Part shown: one piece after another, positions 17,164 to 25,235 of the stretch
How positions within the stretch are numbered: the stretch's first letter is position 1
Layout: every line of letters starts with the position of its first letter
Assembly: GCA_019637645.1 (NCBI GenBank)
Contig: JAHBVH010000083.1
Span: 1-36,306, forward strand
Length of the DNA: 36,306 bases
From: Caldilineaceae bacterium
Lineage (GTDB): Bacteria; Chloroflexota; Anaerolineae; Caldilineales; Caldilineaceae
Reading direction: 5' to 3'
Made by a program: the position numbers and the translations under genes
The notes under the pieces: generated by a model
Database searches by the model: none
The model's input: the letters and a program-made list of their open reading frames with translations, nothing else
What the model was told of the DNA's origin: nothing

Positions 17164-18045
17164 ATGTTGAAGAGAGCCTTGATTGGCTGCGGCCAAATTA
17201 CTTGGCGCGGCGTGCCAGAGGAACAAGTGCTAGCAGAAATTGCCCAAGCCGGCTATGCCGGGGCACCTGCTGCGCCGAAAGCGGATCAAAGTCCAGCCGA
17301 GGTAATTGCCACCTTTACCAAAGCTGGCCTCCAACCTGCACCAGGCTACTTGGGTGCTGACTATTGGGATCCTGCCCAAGAGGCAACTATTCTCCAGCGG
17401 GCGCGTGACTACGCCGCCTTTGCCAAAGCGGCTGGCTGCACCGAACTCTATGTGGCCGCCGGGGGCTTTACCAGCTATGTCACCAAGCGGGGCCTAACGC
17501 GTAGCCAGATCGCCGGCCACGTGCAGCCGGAAGATGCCATGACCGACGCTGAATATGCCCAATTTGCCAAAACACTCAATCTAGTGGGCGAAATTACGCT
17601 GGCCCAAGGGGTCAAAAGCTGTTTTCACAACCACGTGGGCAGCACAATTGAGACGCGTGGCGAGATCGACCAACTCTGGTCTTTGATCGATCCCACCTTG
17701 GTCTTTATGGGGCCGGATACCGGTCATCTGGCGTGGGCCGGTGCGGATGTCGTGCAATTTTGCCGCGACTATGCCAGCGCCATTAAGACCCTGCACGTCA
17801 AAGATGTCAATCTACCGGTGATGCAGGAAGGGGTGGCGGCTCAATGGGACTATCGCACCTTCTCCGATAAAGGTATCTGGACCGAATTAGGGCAGGGTTT
17901 TGTCGATTTCCCCACCGTCTTCCAAATTTTGCAGGAGGCTGACTTCGGCGGTTGGATTATTGTGGAGACCGATGTCACCCAACTCCCAACGCCGTTGGAG
18001 AGTGCCGTGGTCAGCCGTAACTATTTACACAGCATTGGTCTCTAA
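17164..18045 (+). CDS. IolE-like sugar isomerase/dehydratase, TIM-barrel
   Basis: A 293-residue xylose-isomerase-like TIM-barrel protein, closest by eye to inosose dehydratase (IolE) types: ALIGCGQITWRGV at the start, SCFHNHVGSTIETRGEIDQL mid-protein, MGPDTGHLAWAGAD, IKTLHVKDVN and WIIVETDVTQ with the final metal-ligand Glu. IolE removes water from scyllo-inosose in inositol breakdown, but relatives act on other keto-sugars. AAGGGGGAAG precedes the ATG. It is divergent from the LacI-family operon, and a MocA-type dehydrogenase lies downstream past the toxin-antitoxin relic; IolE-like and MocA-like enzymes are often paired. Function beyond the superfamily is inference. Confidence 0.85.
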   Translation: MLKRALIGCGQITWRGVPEEQVLAEIAQAGYAGAPAAPKADQSPAEVIATFTKAGLQPAPGYLGADYWDPAQEATILQRARDYAAFAKAAGCTELYVAAGGFTSYVTKRGLTRSQIAGHVQPEDAMTDAEYAQFAKTLNLVGEITLAQGVKSCFHNHVGSTIETRGEIDQLWSLIDPTLVFMGPDTGHLAWAGADVVQFCRDYASAIKTLHVKDVNLPVMQEGVAAQWDYRTFSDKGIWTELGQGFVDFPTVFQILQEADFGGWIIVETDVTQLPTPLESAVVSRNYLHSIGL

Positions 18046-18067
18046 CTGCGAATGCCACGGCCGTTCG

Positions 18068-18076
18068 TGGTATAAT
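18068..18076 (+). promoter_or_regulatory. Extended -10 promoter element before the toxin-antitoxin module
   Basis: TGGTATAAT is a perfect extended -10 (TGnTATAAT), 120 bases upstream of the small antitoxin-like gene. No good -35 box is visible. CCACG/CGTGG arms just upstream form a short hairpin that overlaps it and may be an operator. Confidence 0.45.
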
Positions 18077-18195
18077 GGTGTCCGCAATGAACTATGTGCG
18101 TTGGCTCAACGGTGGTTGTTCTGAAAACGTAAATCCTTGGCCAATGGTGAAGGCCGCTTGCCTTTTCAGACCGATTAGGGTAGAAAGGAGATCGG

Positions 18196-18426
18196 ATGCT
18201 CACACTAACGCTAACTGCTAGGGTAGACGAAAATGGTGAGGTAACCCTGCAAGTACCGCCAGGGATCCCGCCTGGATATCACAAGATGGTCATTGTCATC
18301 GAAGAAGTTGAACTTCCCGTAGAGCAGAGTGGCATTCATGATAGTCATGTGGGCAAAGCGCAACCTGTGCTGATGTTACCGATCCATGACATCGGTCCAT
18401 GGCCGGAAAATTTTTCTTTACGCTGA
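18196..18426 (+). CDS. Antitoxin-like small protein upstream of a PIN-domain relic
   Basis: A 76-residue protein: beta-rich start LTLTARVDENGEVTLQVPPG, then PPGYHKMVIVIEE and an acidic, disordered-looking tail. This layout (ARVDENGxxxLxVPPxxPPG) is common in small cyanobacterial and Chloroflexota proteins encoded directly before VapC-type PIN toxins. AAAGGAGAT precedes the ATG, and the toxin relic begins 10 bases after its stop. It would bind and neutralise the toxin and repress the module. With the toxin broken, it may persist as an orphan. Confidence 0.6.
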   Translation: MLTLTLTARVDENGEVTLQVPPGIPPGYHKMVIVIEEVELPVEQSGIHDSHVGKAQPVLMLPIHDIGPWPENFSLR

Positions 18427-18436
18427 GAAGACTTAT

Positions 18437-18921
18437 ATGACGAGTGGGGTCGCTAAATCCATTTTTGTCGACACCAAATGTACTTGTATATGCAAATCTA
18501 ACCTCTACCCCTTTTCATGTAGAGGCACGACGCTCACTTGCGACGCTACAAGCAGCAGGCAGTATACTGTGGATCAACCGCCAGGTACTACGCGAGTATT
18601 TGGCGGTTGTTACGCGTCAAACATTTGCTAGTCCCTATATCCGCAGTACAAGCCGTAGGTGATGTAAACCTGTTTGTACAAAATTTCAGGGTGGCAGATG
18701 AAAATGCGGCAACGACCACTCACCTGCTCCAACTTCTACAAACGATTTCGATTGGCGGCAAGCAGGTGCATGATGCAAACCGTGTGGCGACAATGCTGGT
18801 CTATGGGATCGATACCTTGCTCACCCACAATGTAGCTGACTTTGTCCGTTTCGCACATTTGATCACGGTGATGCCGTTGGTGGCATCATCGGCGAGTGCG
18901 TCTACACCAAGCGCAAATTAA
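18437..18921 (+). pseudogene. VapC-type PIN-domain toxin, two frameshifts
   Basis: Reading across frames gives a PIN ribonuclease: KSIFVDT in the first frame; NVLVYAN, then LWINRQVLREYLAVVTR in the second; GDVNLFVQNFRV and GGKQVHDANRVATMLVYGI plus LLTHNVADFVRF in the third. The four acidic active-site positions (FVDT, REYL, HDAN, VADF) are all kept. The first break is an extra A in ACCAAATG near 18476; the second is an extra base near 18633-18640. Both are +1-type, so each could be removed by one deletion. Two breaks make a relic more likely than a programmed event, but sequencing error is possible. Confidence 0.8.
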
Positions 18922-18949
18922 AATACCCCGCAAATCCAAAGGAAAAAAG

Positions 18950-20005
18950 ATGGCTCCCTACAAAGTTGGTTTTATTGGTTGTGGTCGCCCCTGGAAAAGT
19001 GAGGGCGCAACGGGTTTTGGCATGTCCCACGCTCATGCCATTGGCTATAAAACTTCACCCGATTGTGTGATCACCGCGTTGGCGGATATCAGCGAAGAGA
19101 ATGCCAAAGCCTTCCAGGAGGCCCACGGCGGTGAACGGATTTACACCGATTACCATGAAATGTTGGCAAAAGAAGAACTAGATATTGTCAGCATTAGCAC
19201 CTGGCCCCATCTCCATGCCCAAATGGTTGTTGACGCGGCGGAAGCCGGTGTCAAGGCGATCCACTGTGAAAAGCCCATGGCAACCACCTATGGCGATTGC
19301 AAGCGCATGGTCGCTGTCGCGGAGAAAAATGGCGTTCAACTCACCTTTAACCATCAACGGCGCTTTGGGCAACCCTACCGCCGGGCACGCCAACTCTTGC
19401 GCGAAGGGACCATTGGTGATCTAGTGCGGGTCGAAGGCACCTGTCCCAATCTCTATGACTGGGGCACCCACTGGTTTGATATGATGTTCTTCTATCTGGA
19501 AGAGACGCCCGTGGCGTGGGTAATCGGCCAGATCGACACCCGCAACCACAGCACAGCCTTTGGTGTCCAGCTAGAAGGGCAAGGGTTGAGCCAGTTTAAG
19601 TTCCAAAACAACGTCTTTGGCTTGTTGATGACCGGCGTGAGCGGCCCAGGCTTGACCAACCGCCTGATCGGCACCCACGGTACGATTGAACTGGGGGCCA
19701 GCCAGGAAGAACCCCTCCGTATCTGGGGCAAAGGCCATAGCGATTGGCAGGTGATTGATGTTGGCGAAGGGCTACATGGCAAAGGGCAAGGTGATCTCGT
19801 GGCGCTGGGCGTCCACGACTTGGTCGCTGCGCTGAAAAATGGGTGGGAGCCAGAGCTTGCGGCCCAACGCGCCCTGCGTGCCACCGAATTGATCTTCGCG
19901 ACCTACGAATCTAGCCGTCGCCGCGCGCGGGTTGATCTGCCGTTAGATATTGACGATTCGCCGCTGCATGCTCTGGTCGATGCGGGTGAATTAACCTTCG
20001 CCTAG
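18950..20005 (+). CDS. Gfo/Idh/MocA-family NAD(P)-dependent oxidoreductase
   Basis: A 351-residue cytoplasmic sugar dehydrogenase. The N-terminal Rossmann domain begins YKVGFIGCGRPW, a variant of GxGxxG. SISTWPHLHAQMVVDAAEAG and IHCEKPMATTYGDC follow, the latter with the family's EKP motif whose Lys contributes to catalysis. The mid-region has FNHQRRFGQPYRRARQLL and the C-terminal beta-domain GTHGTIELG. I chose ATG 18950 with AAAGG ahead; a frame to 18896 is open but adds basic residues unlike the family. It lies between two TIM-barrel isomerases, so oxidation of a sugar or inositol to a keto form is likely. Substrate is unknown. Confidence 0.9.
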   Translation: MAPYKVGFIGCGRPWKSEGATGFGMSHAHAIGYKTSPDCVITALADISEENAKAFQEAHGGERIYTDYHEMLAKEELDIVSISTWPHLHAQMVVDAAEAGVKAIHCEKPMATTYGDCKRMVAVAEKNGVQLTFNHQRRFGQPYRRARQLLREGTIGDLVRVEGTCPNLYDWGTHWFDMMFFYLEETPVAWVIGQIDTRNHSTAFGVQLEGQGLSQFKFQNNVFGLLMTGVSGPGLTNRLIGTHGTIELGASQEEPLRIWGKGHSDWQVIDVGEGLHGKGQGDLVALGVHDLVAALKNGWEPELAAQRALRATELIFATYESSRRRARVDLPLDIDDSPLHALVDAGELTFA

Positions 20006-20030
20006 TGCCGTTTAACGCAAAGCTATCGCG

Positions 20031-20077
20031 AGGAACAAGACCTGTCAGGTTTGGAAAACCTGACAGGTCTTGTTCCT
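20031..20077. repeat. Perfect 22-bp inverted repeat, CCTGTCAGG family
   Basis: Arms 20031-20052 and 20056-20077 pair perfectly over 22 bp with a 3-nt loop. The core ACCTGTCAGGTTT/AAACCTGACAGGT recurs at 22705-22737 and, degenerate, at 23194-23216. It lies between two co-directional genes and may terminate or stabilise the upstream transcript. Confidence 0.8.
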
Positions 20078-20135
20078 GTCAATCGGGGTGTCGCGCCTAT
20101 CTGGTCTAGGGGCAGCGGCAAGAAAGGAAAAGAAG

Positions 20136-21131
20136 ATGAAGCTGGGCGTAGATGTTTTTTCGCTGCGCTTTAATGACTGGGATGCCTTTGCGCACCTAGA
20201 TTATGCCCACCGCATTGGGCTCGAAGTGGTCATGTTTCCCGACCCAGATTTTTTTGCCAGTTTGGATGACGCATACTTGCACCAAGTGAAAGCGCACGCC
20301 GATCGGTTGGGGTTGGAACTAGAAGTTGGCATGTATTCGATCTGCGAAACGTCCACCTCGTTTTCAAACAAACGGGGCAGCGCGGTTGAACAGCTTTCGA
20401 CGATGTTGCATGTGGGGGAGGTGCTGGGCTGCAAAGCGGTGCGCACCCTATTGGGCTCCAATGCCGACCGTCACACGCCAACGCCGCTGGCGACGCATGT
20501 TCAGAATACCATTGCCACGCTACGCGCGGTGCGTGACCAAGCGCTGGATCTTGGCATCAAAATTGCCATTGAGAATCATGCCGGTGATCTATTGGGGCGT
20601 GAGTTAAAAGCGTTGGTGGAGGAAGCGGGACCCGAATTTGTGGGCGTCTGTCTGGATGCGGGCAATCCGCTATGGATGGGTGAAAGCCCCTATGTGACGT
20701 TGCAACATCTAGCGCCCTATATCGTGATGAGCCATATTCGCGACACGGTGGTCTGTCCCCATCCGCAGGGGGCTTCGGTCCAGTGGGTTGCCATGGGCGA
20801 CGGCACGATCGACATGGCGCGGTGGGCCAAGCTCTATCAAGCGCAATGTCCCGACACCAATTTTACCTTAGAAATCATTGCCAGTCTGCCCCCCAAAATA
20901 CTACCCTATTTGGAACCGGCCTACTGGGCCGCCTACCCGGAGCTTCCCGCGGCGGAATTCGCCCAATTTTTGCAGTTGGTACAAGTGGGCCGCCCCTATA
21001 CGCAGCCCGTTCTCACTGCATCTTGGGCCGATCTGCCGTTAGCCTATAAAGCGGCACTCGCTTTAGAACAACAACGCCAGCTCGAAAAAAGTGTCGTGTA
21101 TTGCCGTGAGGTCTTGCAACTCGGCAGCTAA
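20136..21131 (+). CDS. Sugar phosphate isomerase/epimerase, TIM-barrel
   Basis: A 331-residue third member of the xylose-isomerase-like superfamily here. Blocks: LGVDVFSLRFNDWDAF, GLEVVMFPDPDFFASLDD, GCKAVRTLLGS, IKIAIENHAGDLLGRELKAL with the Glu ligand, FVGVCLDAGNPLW with the Asp ligand, and FTLEIIASLPPK with the final Glu. The ATG at 20136 has AAAGGAAAAG in front; the longer frame to 20070 would start inside the 22-bp repeat and was rejected. It follows the MocA-type dehydrogenase and probably acts in the same catabolic route. Substrate is not predictable. Confidence 0.87.
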   Translation: MKLGVDVFSLRFNDWDAFAHLDYAHRIGLEVVMFPDPDFFASLDDAYLHQVKAHADRLGLELEVGMYSICETSTSFSNKRGSAVEQLSTMLHVGEVLGCKAVRTLLGSNADRHTPTPLATHVQNTIATLRAVRDQALDLGIKIAIENHAGDLLGRELKALVEEAGPEFVGVCLDAGNPLWMGESPYVTLQHLAPYIVMSHIRDTVVCPHPQGASVQWVAMGDGTIDMARWAKLYQAQCPDTNFTLEIIASLPPKILPYLEPAYWAAYPELPAAEFAQFLQLVQVGRPYTQPVLTASWADLPLAYKAALALEQQRQLEKSVVYCREVLQLGS

Positions 21132-21156
21132 GCCTTTTTGAGCTGATGTGCTATGT

Positions 21157-21224
21157 GGACGCGGATTGACACGGCGGAACGCAGATAAAGAAAAATCAGC
21201 GTGTATCTGCGCAAATCCGCGTCC
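21157..21224. repeat. GACGCGGAT-family inverted repeat
   Basis: GGACGCGGATT (21157-21167) pairs with AATCCGCGTCC (21214-21224) over 11 bp, and CGCAGATA (21180-21187) with TATCTGCG (21204-21211) over 8 bp inside it. It sits between a plus-strand and a minus-strand gene (convergent), so it may act as a two-way terminator. Confidence 0.7.
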
Positions 21225-21246
21225 GCGTTCATCCTGCTAATGCCAC

Positions 21247-21501
21247 CTACAGCTCTCTTCGCCGCTCGATCAACGCCGCAATCGCCGCAAGGGTACGAAA
21301 GTTTTCCAGCACCAGATCCTCATTGTCGAACTGGACTTGAAAAAGCTGTTCCAACTGTAGTACCAGTTGCATTGCCGCTGACGAGGACATAAACCCACCA
21401 ATGAGCAGATCTTCATCGTCCCGAATGGTGGTTTTAGGGAGGTAGCCGGCTAAAAAGGCTCGCAGTTGTTGCTTGATTTCGTCTTGAGCTGATCTATCCA
21501 C
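21247..21501 (-). CDS. Stand-alone acyl carrier protein-like (phosphopantetheine-binding)
   Basis: Eighty-four residues from the GTG at 21501, with AAAGG upstream. The sequence has helix I (DEIKQQLRAFLAGYLPK), an acidic loop DDEDLL, GGFMSSSAAMQLVLQLEQLF with a Ser at the expected carrier position, and FDNEDLVLENFRTLAAIAAL. This is the pattern of small discrete carriers (G-x-[VIM]-x-S-x-x-x-[MLV]-x-L) used by amino-acid-activating or acyltransferase systems. The frame is open back to 21627, but the extra 42 residues look unlike the family. No synthetase or condensing enzyme lies nearby, so the partner is unknown. Confidence 0.6.
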   Translation of the reverse strand: MDRSAQDEIKQQLRAFLAGYLPKTTIRDDEDLLIGGFMSSSAAMQLVLQLEQLFQVQFDNEDLVLENFRTLAAIAALIERRREL

Positions 21502-21559
21502 ATCGATTTCAACCTTTATCCATTCGCACGCCCTACTGCAGTGATTGGGTGCAACTGCG

Positions 21560-22085
21560 TTATTCCTCAACCAAGGTAAGGTGACCGCGTCTGGTTGGGT
21601 ACGCACTTGGTTCATCCACTGAATCATGGCTATCCTTTCCGTCTGCTCCGATTGCCATATACATGGCGGCTTGTCTTTCTACTCCCTGCCCCTTTACTGC
21701 TACATCTCCCATAACAATGAACATCGCGCTTTCTCTTTCGCCTAGTTGTACACTGACTTCTGCCAGAGCGTACCAAGCTATTGTGCGCTGAATGTGGGGG
21801 TAACGCGGATAAACATGGCGCAAGCATGGAAGGTCGGCTGTGAAGGGCTCCCCAAGCCGTTTTACAGCCCACACTGTAGGGAGCGTTTTCCTGTGGATGG
21901 CGATTGATTCCTTGTCCGTGAATTCCCTGACAGCCCTTACGCGTTTCTCTGACAGATCGGCGCATAAATAGCGGGAAAATCCCGCTACGCAGGCCCCTCT
22001 TTGTGCGTTATACTCAGGTCATAGCAAACGTAGTACAAAAAGAAAAATTCTCCAAGTGAGATTCAAGTCAATAAGGAGCTAAATA
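21560..22085. other. Region between the carrier protein and DoxX genes; possible coding relic
   Basis: A minus-strand frame at 21560-21874 (104 residues, with IQRTIAWYALAEVSVQLGER and ESAMFIVMGDVAV) reads somewhat like protein but matches nothing I recognise. It overlaps a possible upstream extension of the carrier gene, so it may be a decayed gene. At 21969-21987 TAGCGGGA pairs with TCCCGCTA around AAA. No clear promoter for the DoxX-like gene was found, apart from a weak TATACT near 22009. Confidence 0.3.
21969..21987. repeat. Short perfect hairpin TAGCGGGA/TCCCGCTA
   Basis: TAGCGGGA (21969-21976) pairs with TCCCGCTA (21980-21987) around an AAA loop. It lies about 100 bases upstream of the DoxX-like start codon. 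Confidence 0.5.
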
Positions 22086-22676
22086 ATGAGCGCCGTCTTA
22101 AATCGTAAAAATGAGAAATTGCAAGACCCCCCCTTCGCCCGCTTTCTGTTCGCTGATACACGGGCCGCTTGGTTCTGGTTAGTCGTTCGGGTGTGGCTGG
22201 GTTGGGAATGGATCGATGCGGGGTTAGGCAAAGTAACTAACCCGGCTTGGGTACAAACGGGTGAATCTGTCAAGGGATTTTGGGAACGAGCCGTAGCCAT
22301 TCCCGAAGTAGGCCGCCCACCGATTACCTTTGAATGGTATCGCAGCTTCTTGCAAATGATGCTAGATAATGAGGCGTACACCTATATGGGGCCGCTGATT
22401 GCCTACGGTGAATTGTTAATCGGGATTGGGTTGATTCTCGGGGCGTTTACAGGGATTGCCGCTTTCTTTGGCGCTCTGCTGAACTGGAACTTTATGATGG
22501 CCGGTACGGCTAGCAGCAATCCGTTGCTCCTTGTCTTGGCCGTCGGGATCATTCTCGCCTGGAAAGTCGCTGGTTATGTCGGTGCCGATTACTTCCTCCT
22601 GCGCTTCCTAGGTACCCCCTGGCGGGGCAAACCGGCAGAACCTGCCAAATTAACCACAGCCATCGTGACTTCTTAA
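22086..22676 (+). CDS. DoxX/DoxD-like integral membrane protein
   Basis: A 196-residue membrane protein with about four hydrophobic segments: FWLVVRVWLGWEWIDAG, YGELLIGIGLILGAFTGIAA, FFGALLNWNFMMAG and LLLVLAVGIILAWKVAGYVG. The RVWLGWEWIDAGLGKV opening and the GELLIGIGLILG segment are characteristic of the DoxX family, linked in some organisms to thiosulfate:quinone oxidoreduction and in others to redox homeostasis. AAGGAG precedes the ATG. It lies upstream of a diheme cytochrome, so a role near electron transfer is possible but unproven. Confidence 0.75.
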   Translation: MSAVLNRKNEKLQDPPFARFLFADTRAAWFWLVVRVWLGWEWIDAGLGKVTNPAWVQTGESVKGFWERAVAIPEVGRPPITFEWYRSFLQMMLDNEAYTYMGPLIAYGELLIGIGLILGAFTGIAAFFGALLNWNFMMAGTASSNPLLLVLAVGIILAWKVAGYVGADYFLLRFLGTPWRGKPAEPAKLTTAIVTS

Positions 22677-22704
22677 CCCTGCACTTTAGAATTTATACAG
22701 TACC

Positions 22705-22737
22705 AGACCTGTCAGGTTTTCAAAACCTGACAGGTCT
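22705..22737. repeat. Near-perfect palindrome, CCTGTCAGG family
   Basis: AGACCTGTCAGGTTTT (22705-22720) and AAAACCTGACAGGTCT (22722-22737) are perfect 16-bp arms with a single C between. It is the second copy of the family at 20031-20077 and lies 28 bases after the DoxX-like stop, where it could end the transcript. Confidence 0.78.
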
Positions 22738-23314
22738 CTCTGACGCAACACACGGTTTGCATAAACCCGCTACGGATAGCTAATCCATTTTGTTGCCGCT
22801 TGGTATCCTGAAAATATCGCTCCCTTTGGGCAACTATGATGGGCTTTATCGCTTCCTCGCAGAAATGGATACACGCAGACTCTTTCATGGGAGCCTGCGT
22901 GTATTGTTAGGTGCAGGTTGGCTATCGAATCGTAATTCTTCCTCATTATTATCGGACGACCGCGCATCTTGAGCCTGTACCCCGGTGGCGCTGTGGTACC
23001 CACAACCGTCAACACTAGACGCTGTCAGGCTGTGGGCGATGGCCGCTCGTGGTTGCATCCTTTCTGTGATAGAGCTGAACTCTCCCCTCAAATTTTAATT
23101 TTTTACCCACGTCTATTGGCGTAAAGGTGTCTCGTCTGTTCGATGGTTCCTCTGGGCTAAGAGACGGTTCCAAAAGAGGATCTAGTCCATAGCTGACAGG
23201 TTTCTAAAGCCTGTCAACTGGATAGGCTCCCTTTCCAAGTCGTGTCGCAGATGGCTTGCTTTTGTTTAGGACAAATCTTGGCTGACAAAGTTGCTAATAG
23301 GAGACAAGTGGATA
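22738..23314. other. Intergenic region with hairpins, no clear gene
   Basis: About 580 bases without a convincing coding frame. It contains a 10-bp hairpin (ATACACGCAG 22869-22878 with CTGCGTGTAT 22895-22904) and a degenerate CCTGTCAGG-family copy at 23194-23216 (TGACAGGTTT/AAGCCTGTCA, one wobble pair). The short frames present do not resemble known proteins; transposon decay is possible but not shown. Confidence 0.4.
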
Positions 23315-24541
23315 ATGAGTACTACCAAACTATCAATCGACACAAAGTTGATTCCACCGTTTTTGGTACTTCTTCTGGTGTTTGTGTTACCTTCCCTGGT
23401 GGTGACTTGGGTCTTTGCCGGTAGCGCAAATATCCAGAGCATGCCGAGCATCGAAAGTGTGTCGGCGTATCCTGCGGCCGGCGCGCTTTTGGATTCAACC
23501 ACCTTTGTACAAGAGCTGCCCCCGCCCCCGCTCGATGCGCTGCCTTATGATGTGCGCGAGCCATTGGTGAATGGTGCTAGTGTTCCGGTGAAAAAACGGT
23601 GGCTCTGGGTCCCGTCAGGAGAACATATCGCCGTCAGTACAGATGAAAGCGGTCAGGCCCACGTTACCGTTCCCCTGGGGACAAAGTGGTGGAAAGAGTT
23701 CTACATGCTCACCGATCGCGGCACCTACCTTATCGAACGCCGCATCATTGAGCGGGTCTTCGCCACTCCACAACATCCGAATGGGTGGGCCTATTATAGC
23801 GCCCACTACGTACCGGCGGCTGCCGATTTCTCACAGCCGCTCGTCTTTCCCTCAACGGGCGACATCGCGAGTGCCTTTAGCTATCAAGCCATGGATTGGC
23901 TGCCGACGCAAGTGATGACGCGGCATATTGAGGTACAATTTGAGGATGTTCGCGGCGTCAAGTATAGCTATGTCTTCCCGGGCCAGACGCAATGTGTCGC
24001 TTGTCACCAGGGTGCTTCGGGCGCGTATCTCAACGGTGCTGTAGATTCGATTGAAGTCTTTGGGCTCCATCCGCAGAACTTAACGGCTGAATCAGTTGAG
24101 GCGTTAGTGGCGCGGGGCTGGCTCGTGGGTGCCGAGGCGTTACTGCCGACAATGACGAATGCGGCGGAGGCGGCGGATGATCCTGACACATCGTTTACCC
24201 AAGTTCACGAAGAGCTGCTGGCCGTTATCCGGAATAACTGTGCCTCTTGTCACAATGGTTCACCACTCGCTGCAGCCTCCTTTACGGCCTTTGTGGTTGA
24301 TCCCAATGTGGCTTATTCTCCCGCAGAATTACTCGCCATCTTTAGCCAGTCGGGAAAAATGTTTGCCGATGCAAACCCTCTGGTCACCCCTGGCTCGCTA
24401 GAAAAAAGTGAGATCTATCTGCGTCTCACGGGTAGCGAAGGGCGGCGGCGCATGCCACCCATCGAAGGGGGCTTGCCTGAGCCCGATCCGCACATGGTGA
24501 ATCTCTTTGCCACTTGGATTCAGCAAGTCGATCAGCCATAG
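23315..24541 (+). CDS. Membrane-anchored diheme c-type cytochrome
   Basis: A 408-residue exported protein. A single N-terminal hydrophobic helix (LIPPFLVLLLVFVLPSLVV) probably anchors it. Two CxxCH heme sites are present: CVACH at 227-231 and CASCH at 309-313. The central part (VPLGTKWWKEFYMLTDRGT, IERRIIERV, GWAYYSAHYVP) resembles diheme c-type cytochromes of the SO2930 kind, in which a beta-rich domain precedes the heme domain. EIYLRLTGSEGRRRMPP supplies a Met that may ligate a heme. It would carry electrons at the outer membrane face. AGGAG lies 11 bases before ATG 23315; the frame extends to 23291 with a weaker TTG start. Confidence 0.8.
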   Translation: MSTTKLSIDTKLIPPFLVLLLVFVLPSLVVTWVFAGSANIQSMPSIESVSAYPAAGALLDSTTFVQELPPPPLDALPYDVREPLVNGASVPVKKRWLWVPSGEHIAVSTDESGQAHVTVPLGTKWWKEFYMLTDRGTYLIERRIIERVFATPQHPNGWAYYSAHYVPAAADFSQPLVFPSTGDIASAFSYQAMDWLPTQVMTRHIEVQFEDVRGVKYSYVFPGQTQCVACHQGASGAYLNGAVDSIEVFGLHPQNLTAESVEALVARGWLVGAEALLPTMTNAAEAADDPDTSFTQVHEELLAVIRNNCASCHNGSPLAAASFTAFVVDPNVAYSPAELLAIFSQSGKMFADANPLVTPGSLEKSEIYLRLTGSEGRRRMPPIEGGLPEPDPHMVNLFATWIQQVDQP

Positions 24542-24547
24542 CTGAGG

Positions 24548-24573
24548 CTAGAGGGTGGCTGGCCACCTTCTAG
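24548..24573. terminator. Hairpin between convergent cytochrome and response-regulator genes
   Basis: CTAGAGGGTGGC (24548-24559) pairs with GCCACCTTCTAG (24562-24573), 12 bp with one wobble and a 2-nt loop. It overlaps the stop codon of the minus-strand regulator. No strong T tract follows on either side, so a terminator role is plausible only. Confidence 0.5.
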
Positions 24574-25235
24574 CTATCTTTGGCCGTCAACAGCCCATGT
24601 TTCAGGGCAAAGCGCACCAGCGAGGTGCGCGACTTCAAGTCGAGCTTTTCCATAATTCGTGCTTTGTAGGTCTCCACCGTCTTGACACTCAGATAGAGCA
24701 TCTCGGCAATCTCTTTATTGGAATTCCCCAGCGCCACCAGTTTGAGCACTTCGAGTTCCCGTTCGCTCAGGAGCGCGAGATCATCCGAGGTTGCACTGGG
24801 GCCGCCGGTGGATGTATTGGTGGAAAGCAAAGCTTGCGCATGATGCGGATGCAGAAAGGCCCCGCCATGGTGGACAGTGCGAATGGCGGTGAGCAGTTCG
24901 CTGTCGGCGGCTTGCTTGAGCACATAGCCAGCGCCCCCCTGGCTTAGCACTTGGCGCAGATAGGTCTGGTCGTCATGCATGGTGAGGATGAGCACACGAC
25001 TATGCGGCGCAAGCTTGCGCAATTCGTGCAAAGCATCCAAGCCATTCATCTGGGGCATATTAATATCGAGCAAGACCACATCGGGTTGGCGATCGGCCAC
25101 GACCCGCAGGCTGGTGGCCCCATCCCCCGCTTCTCCAACCACCTCCATATCGGCCTCGGCGTTGAGTAACGCCGTCAACCCGGCGCGCAACACCGCGTGA
25201 TCATCAACCAGGACAATGCGAATTCGGTCGGTCAT
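24570..25235 (-). CDS. NarL/LuxR-family response regulator
   Basis: A 221-residue DNA-binding regulator. The receiver domain (about 1-120) has [10 protein letters not shown], phospho-acceptor Asp57 in VVLLDINMP, and the Lys in GYVLKQA. The C-terminal LuxR-type helix-turn-helix (about 155-215) has [20 protein letters not shown] and [19 protein letters not shown]. It shares a four-base ATGA overlap (25232-25235) with the histidine kinase gene upstream and is its likely phosphorylation partner. Targets are unknown; the diheme cytochrome next to it, convergent, is a candidate. Confidence 0.95.
   Translation of the reverse strand: MTDRIRIVLVDDHAVLRAGLTALLNAEADMEVVGEAGDGATSLRVVADRQPDVVLLDINMPQMNGLDALHELRKLAPHSRVLILTMHDDQTYLRQVLSQGGAGYVLKQAADSELLTAIRTVHHGGAFLHPHHAQALLSTNTSTGGPSATSDDLALLSERELEVLKLVALGNSNKEIAEMLYLSVKTVETYKARIMEKLDLKSRTSLVRFALKHGLLTAKDS

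Noticed and set aside
18663..18680. TGTAAAC...GTTTGTACA, a second possible LacI-type operator
   Set aside because: It is an imperfect palindrome inside the PIN-toxin relic, with no promoter nearby and codons that match the toxin family.
21630..21965. An Arg/Ser-rich minus-strand frame upstream of the carrier protein
   Set aside because: Its composition (many Arg, Cys, His) is typical of an out-of-frame translation, and there is no ribosome-binding site or recognisable domain.
22885..23091. A minus-strand frame as a transposase remnant
   Set aside because: No DDE or helix-turn-helix motif and no inverted terminal repeats with target duplication were found.
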